The notes beneath the pieces are model-generated. The model saw only the letters and a program-made list of their open reading frames with translations. It searched no databases and was not told the origin of the DNA. From positions 1 through 41,623 of the forward strand of contig JAGAQV010000005.1 of NCBI GenBank assembly GCA_017622555.1: DNA of 41,623 nt. Direction: 5' to 3'. A program made the translations under genes and the position numbers. Below, one piece after another: positions 39,675 to 41,623 of the stretch (position 1 is the first letter of the stretch; the number at the start of each line of letters is the position of its first letter). Source of the stretch: Clostridia bacterium (GTDB lineage: Bacteria > Bacillota > Clostridia > Oscillospirales > Acutalibacteraceae).

Positions 39675-40193
39675 TTATTTGCCAAAGGAGTTTTCGACAG
39701 GTGCATCGTAATGATATTCGATGATCTTGAGTCCGTAAAGCTCTTCTATCTCTTCGGGAGTACCTGAGGATTCAGAGGAAAGATTATCGTCGGTAGAATG
39801 TACGATGTACAAGCTGGGCTCAATTACCGAATCAGCAAAGCCGGGCTCGCCCATGAAGTAAGCTGCAAAAACTCCGAGGTCTAATAAGATCTCGCCACCG
39901 TCATTGGTCTCGCCTACACGTACCGTGGCATAAAAGGTGTCGTGTAATTTCTCAACACCCTCGACGGAACCCTCCCATTCTCTTGTGAAGTCTCCCCCCT
40001 CAAGAGTGAAGGAACGTCCCGCATATTCACATACGAAAACACCGGATACGGCCTTAGCCTCTCCCCACTCCTCGTAGGTGACCGAGAAATTGAATCTTCC
40101 CTCTTTGATCTTAGGTGCAGGTTCAACCCCGCAGCTTGTAAGACAAGTGGAAAGCAAAAGAATAAGAGCAAAAATACAGAATAATTTCTTCAC
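39675..40193 (-). CDS. Hypothetical lipoprotein
   Basis: 172 residues. Signal peptide 'MKKLFCIFALILLLSTCLTS' ending in lipobox LTSC (Cys21), then a soluble, acidic beta-rich domain ('KEGRFNFSVTYEEWGEAKAV', 'FTLEGGDFTREWEGSVEG') of no family I know. A truncated paralogue lies downstream and a small membrane-protein gene 27 bases upstream, so it belongs to a small minus-strand operon. An AGGAG-type RBS precedes the ATG. Confidence 0.75.
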   Translation of the reverse strand: MKKLFCIFALILLLSTCLTSCGVEPAPKIKEGRFNFSVTYEEWGEAKAVSGVFVCEYAGRSFTLEGGDFTREWEGSVEGVEKLHDTFYATVRVGETNDGGEILLDLGVFAAYFMGEPGFADSVIEPSLYIVHSTDDNLSSESSGTPEEIEELYGLKIIEYHYDAPVENSFGK

Positions 40194-40220
40194 AATATAT
40201 TCTCCTTTTTACTTATGATC

Positions 40221-40508
40221 TTAATTGGAAAATCCTATAACAAACAAGACGGCTACAACAACAAACGTAATAACAAAAACTATTAGTGGGATCAGCATAG
40301 ACAAAGCAATTCCAAGCATGAACTTTCGCTTTGCCTTTTTGTCTTCAGCTTTGGCAAATAAAATAATCAGCCAGATCAGCATAGCCAATGTAGCAACAAC
40401 GGCTATTACTATGGGAATATACAGCGAGCTGTTAGCCAACGCCATCATAAAAAGAACATCAACGAACAACTCAGCGGCAAGCAGAATAAAATACAATACC
40501 TTTTTCAT
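40221..40508 (-). CDS. Small membrane protein
   Basis: 95 residues with two or three hydrophobic helices (about 3-25, 28-52, 67-92) and a basic loop 'KAEDKKAKRKFM'. Family unknown. GGAGGGAAAG-type RBS precedes ATG 40508. Part of its N-terminal coding sequence (40426-40484) is duplicated just upstream at 40540-40598. Confidence 0.7.
   Translation of the reverse strand: MKKVLYFILLAAELFVDVLFMMALANSSLYIPIVIAVVATLAMLIWLIILFAKAEDKKAKRKFMLGIALSMLIPLIVFVITFVVVAVLFVIGFSN
40426..40484. repeat. 59-bp direct repeat, copy inside the gene
   Basis: Identical to 40540-40598 except for one base (ACATC versus ACGTC). It codes for residues ~9-27 of the membrane protein. Confidence 0.9.
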
Positions 40509-40539
40509 TTCTTTCCCTCCTTAGAATGTATTTTTCTGT

Positions 40540-40598
40540 GAGCTGTTAGCCAACGCCATCATAAAAAGAACGTCAACGAACAACTCAGCGGCAAGCAG
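40540..40598. repeat. 59-bp direct repeat, upstream orphan copy
   Basis: 58 of 59 bases match 40426-40484. It is followed by unrelated sequence, so it is the leftover of a tandem paralogous gene deleted by recombination. Confidence 0.9.
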
Positions 40599-40671
40599 AT
40601 AGATATAACAATCCCACTTTAACTACATTATTATATAATTTAGGGTATGACAAACCTCTTACAAACCAACA

Positions 40672-40698
40672 AAAAAAGCCGTCGAAATGACGGCTTTT
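40672..40698 (-). terminator. Terminator of the two-component operon
   Basis: AAAAGCCGTC / GACGGCTTTT with loop GAAAT; the minus strand continues with TTT from the seven A at 40671-40677. Confidence 0.88.
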
Positions 40699-40711
40699 CC
40701 TGAGTTTGTTA

Positions 40712-41488
40712 TTAAGTTCGTTTTTTCCAAAGTAATCCGCAGGTTTCCTCTGCCCAACTATATTGGGACATATACTCGCCATGGAATTCGGGTTTTCCGG
40801 TTTTTAAGTATGTGTAATAGTCGCAATCTAATTTTTCGGGATTTAAGGAGTAGTAATAATTGTTCCTCTCAAAAATCTCTTCTACACCTACCGCTTCAAG
40901 GGACTGGCGTAAATCACGAAACAGTTGGTGGATATAATTTTGGTTCTTTTGATCTTCATCATTTTCCCAAAGTGCAACCCCGATTTCCGCAACTGTAACG
41001 CCCGCACCGTTTCGATCCACCAAAAAGGCAAACAACTCTTTGGTTTTTGAACGCTTAAAGGTTAGCTTTTCACCTTTTGCATAGACCTCAAAAGTGCCAA
41101 AGCACTTTACGGTAAGCGGCTTTTGACTTTGGCGAATACCTTTAATGTTATCAATCTCCACCTGCACGTCTTTAGCAGACACGGGTTTCATCAAATATCC
41201 GGAGGCATGAAGCTTGAATGCTGGAATTGCGTATTCCTCATAACCGGTGCAAAATACGATTTTGCAGTCCGGACAAGCTTCGATGATTTTCTCAGCAAGA
41301 GCAAGTCCGCCCATACCACGCATATTGATATCCAGAAAAGCAATGTCAATCGCATTTTCTTTTACATAGTCAAGGGCTTCATCACAGTTGGAGAACTGAG
41401 AAACTTCAGAGATATCGGACGATGCCTTGATTGCTGCTACCAAAGCACCAAGCATCAATTTTTCATCATCAACTGCTATCGCAATCAT
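40712..41488 (-). CDS. Response regulator with OmpR/SARP-like C-terminal domain
   Basis: 258 residues. REC domain 1-118: acidic pocket 'VDDEK' (7-8), phospho-acceptor Asp53 in 'AFLDINMRGMGG', Lys in 'GYLMKPVS'. From ~128 a winged-helix transcription-activator-like domain ('VKCFGTFEVYAKGEKLTFKR', 'SKTKELFAFLVDRNGAGVTV') followed by a short acidic tail, similar to regulators that combine REC with a BTAD/SARP-type part. ATG overlaps the kinase stop in ATGA, so sensor and regulator are translated together. Targets are unknown. Confidence 0.9.
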   Translation of the reverse strand: MIAIAVDDEKLMLGALVAAIKASSDISEVSQFSNCDEALDYVKENAIDIAFLDINMRGMGGLALAEKIIEACPDCKIVFCTGYEEYAIPAFKLHASGYLMKPVSAKDVQVEIDNIKGIRQSQKPLTVKCFGTFEVYAKGEKLTFKRSKTKELFAFLVDRNGAGVTVAEIGVALWENDEDQKNQNYIHQLFRDLRQSLEAVGVEEIFERNNYYYSLNPEKLDCDYYTYLKTGKPEFHGEYMSQYSWAEETCGLLWKKRT

Positions 41489-41623
41489 TGTGCCACCTCC
41501 TTGGGGATTTTGATTAAAACTGTAGTACCGATACCGACACGGCTTTCGATTTCAAGGGTTCCGTTTACCATTGCTTTTAATCTTCCACGAATATTACGGA
41601 TTCCCACATGCTTTCTTTCATCA
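41485..41623 (-). CDS. Sensor histidine kinase, 3' end only
   Basis: The last 45 residues of a LytS-like/5TM histidine kinase: 'HVGIRNIRGRLKAMVNGTLE' is the G2-type end of the HATPase domain and 'GIGTTVLIKIPKE' the final strand. The 5' part lies beyond the window. It overlaps the response regulator start by four bases. Confidence 0.85.
   Translation of the reverse strand, partial: DERKHVGIRNIRGRLKAMVNGTLEIESRVGIGTTVLIKIPKEVAQ

Overview
The window looks like a chromosomal segment of an anaerobic, moderately AT-rich Firmicute of the class Clostridia, most likely a gut Oscillospiraceae/Ruminococcaceae-type bacterium. The signs are strong AGGAGG ribosome-binding sites, TTGACA/TATAAT promoters, U-tailed hairpin terminators, tRNA genes with encoded CCA, lipoprotein signal peptides, a GlpP-type protein and short intergenic MITE-like repeats common in that group. 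This placement is inferred from sequence style and gene content; no marker gene was searched.

Layout. 1-4773 is accessory DNA. It holds an excisionase-like HTH protein and a small unknown protein (1-643), a stand-alone DUF4297/Cap4-type nuclease protein that is probably antiviral (704-2398, -), and a tRNA-Ser(CGA) gene (2501-2589, -) whose 5' half, cut exactly in the anticodon loop, recurs at 4265 and 4450. Between the copies lie a second tRNA-Ser(CGA), a frameshifted Xre-type gene and AT-rich debris. This reads as the scar of one or more integrative elements that used the tRNA-Ser anticodon loop as attachment site. 4774-6370 is ordinary chromosome: birA, a GH3 beta-glucosidase reduced to its N-terminus and C-terminal Fn3-like domain, and tRNA-Thr(CGT).

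6370-23441 is the nucleoside/nucleic-acid part. A seven-gene minus-strand operon (deoC-deoD-deoB-cdd-pdp-tdk-DUF1287) salvages and catabolises (deoxy)nucleosides. It diverges from an RDD membrane protein, a complete CUT1-type ABC importer (ATPase, two permeases, lipoprotein receptor), a secreted thermonuclease-like lipoprotein and a 1359-residue lipoprotein rich in OB-like and Ig-like repeats. Together they could release, bind, import and consume extracellular DNA or nucleosides; that linkage is inference. After a MITE-like repeat, 23778-28014 (-) is an operon of nucleotide/nucleic-acid hydrolases: dGTPase, two DHH/NrnA-type phosphodiesterases, SurE and a DUF559 endonuclease-like protein.

28088-38109 is mixed housekeeping: a radical SAM protein, a five-gene operon (Dabb, HAD phosphatase, GNAT, 5'-3' exonuclease, FAD/Rieske oxidoreductase), a HAD-IIA phosphatase, malic enzyme and a malate/lactate dehydrogenase, and a GlpP-like antiterminator following SDR and isochorismatase genes. 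The dehydrogenase operon begins with its own promoter and a leader terminator placed directly after the glpP-like gene, a layout typical of GlpP control.

38110-41623 is a decaying accessory patch: a TetR regulator split by one in-frame amber codon, two genes truncated tail-to-tail against each other, a partial tandem duplication, and finally a response regulator and the 3' end of its sensor kinase, which runs off the window.
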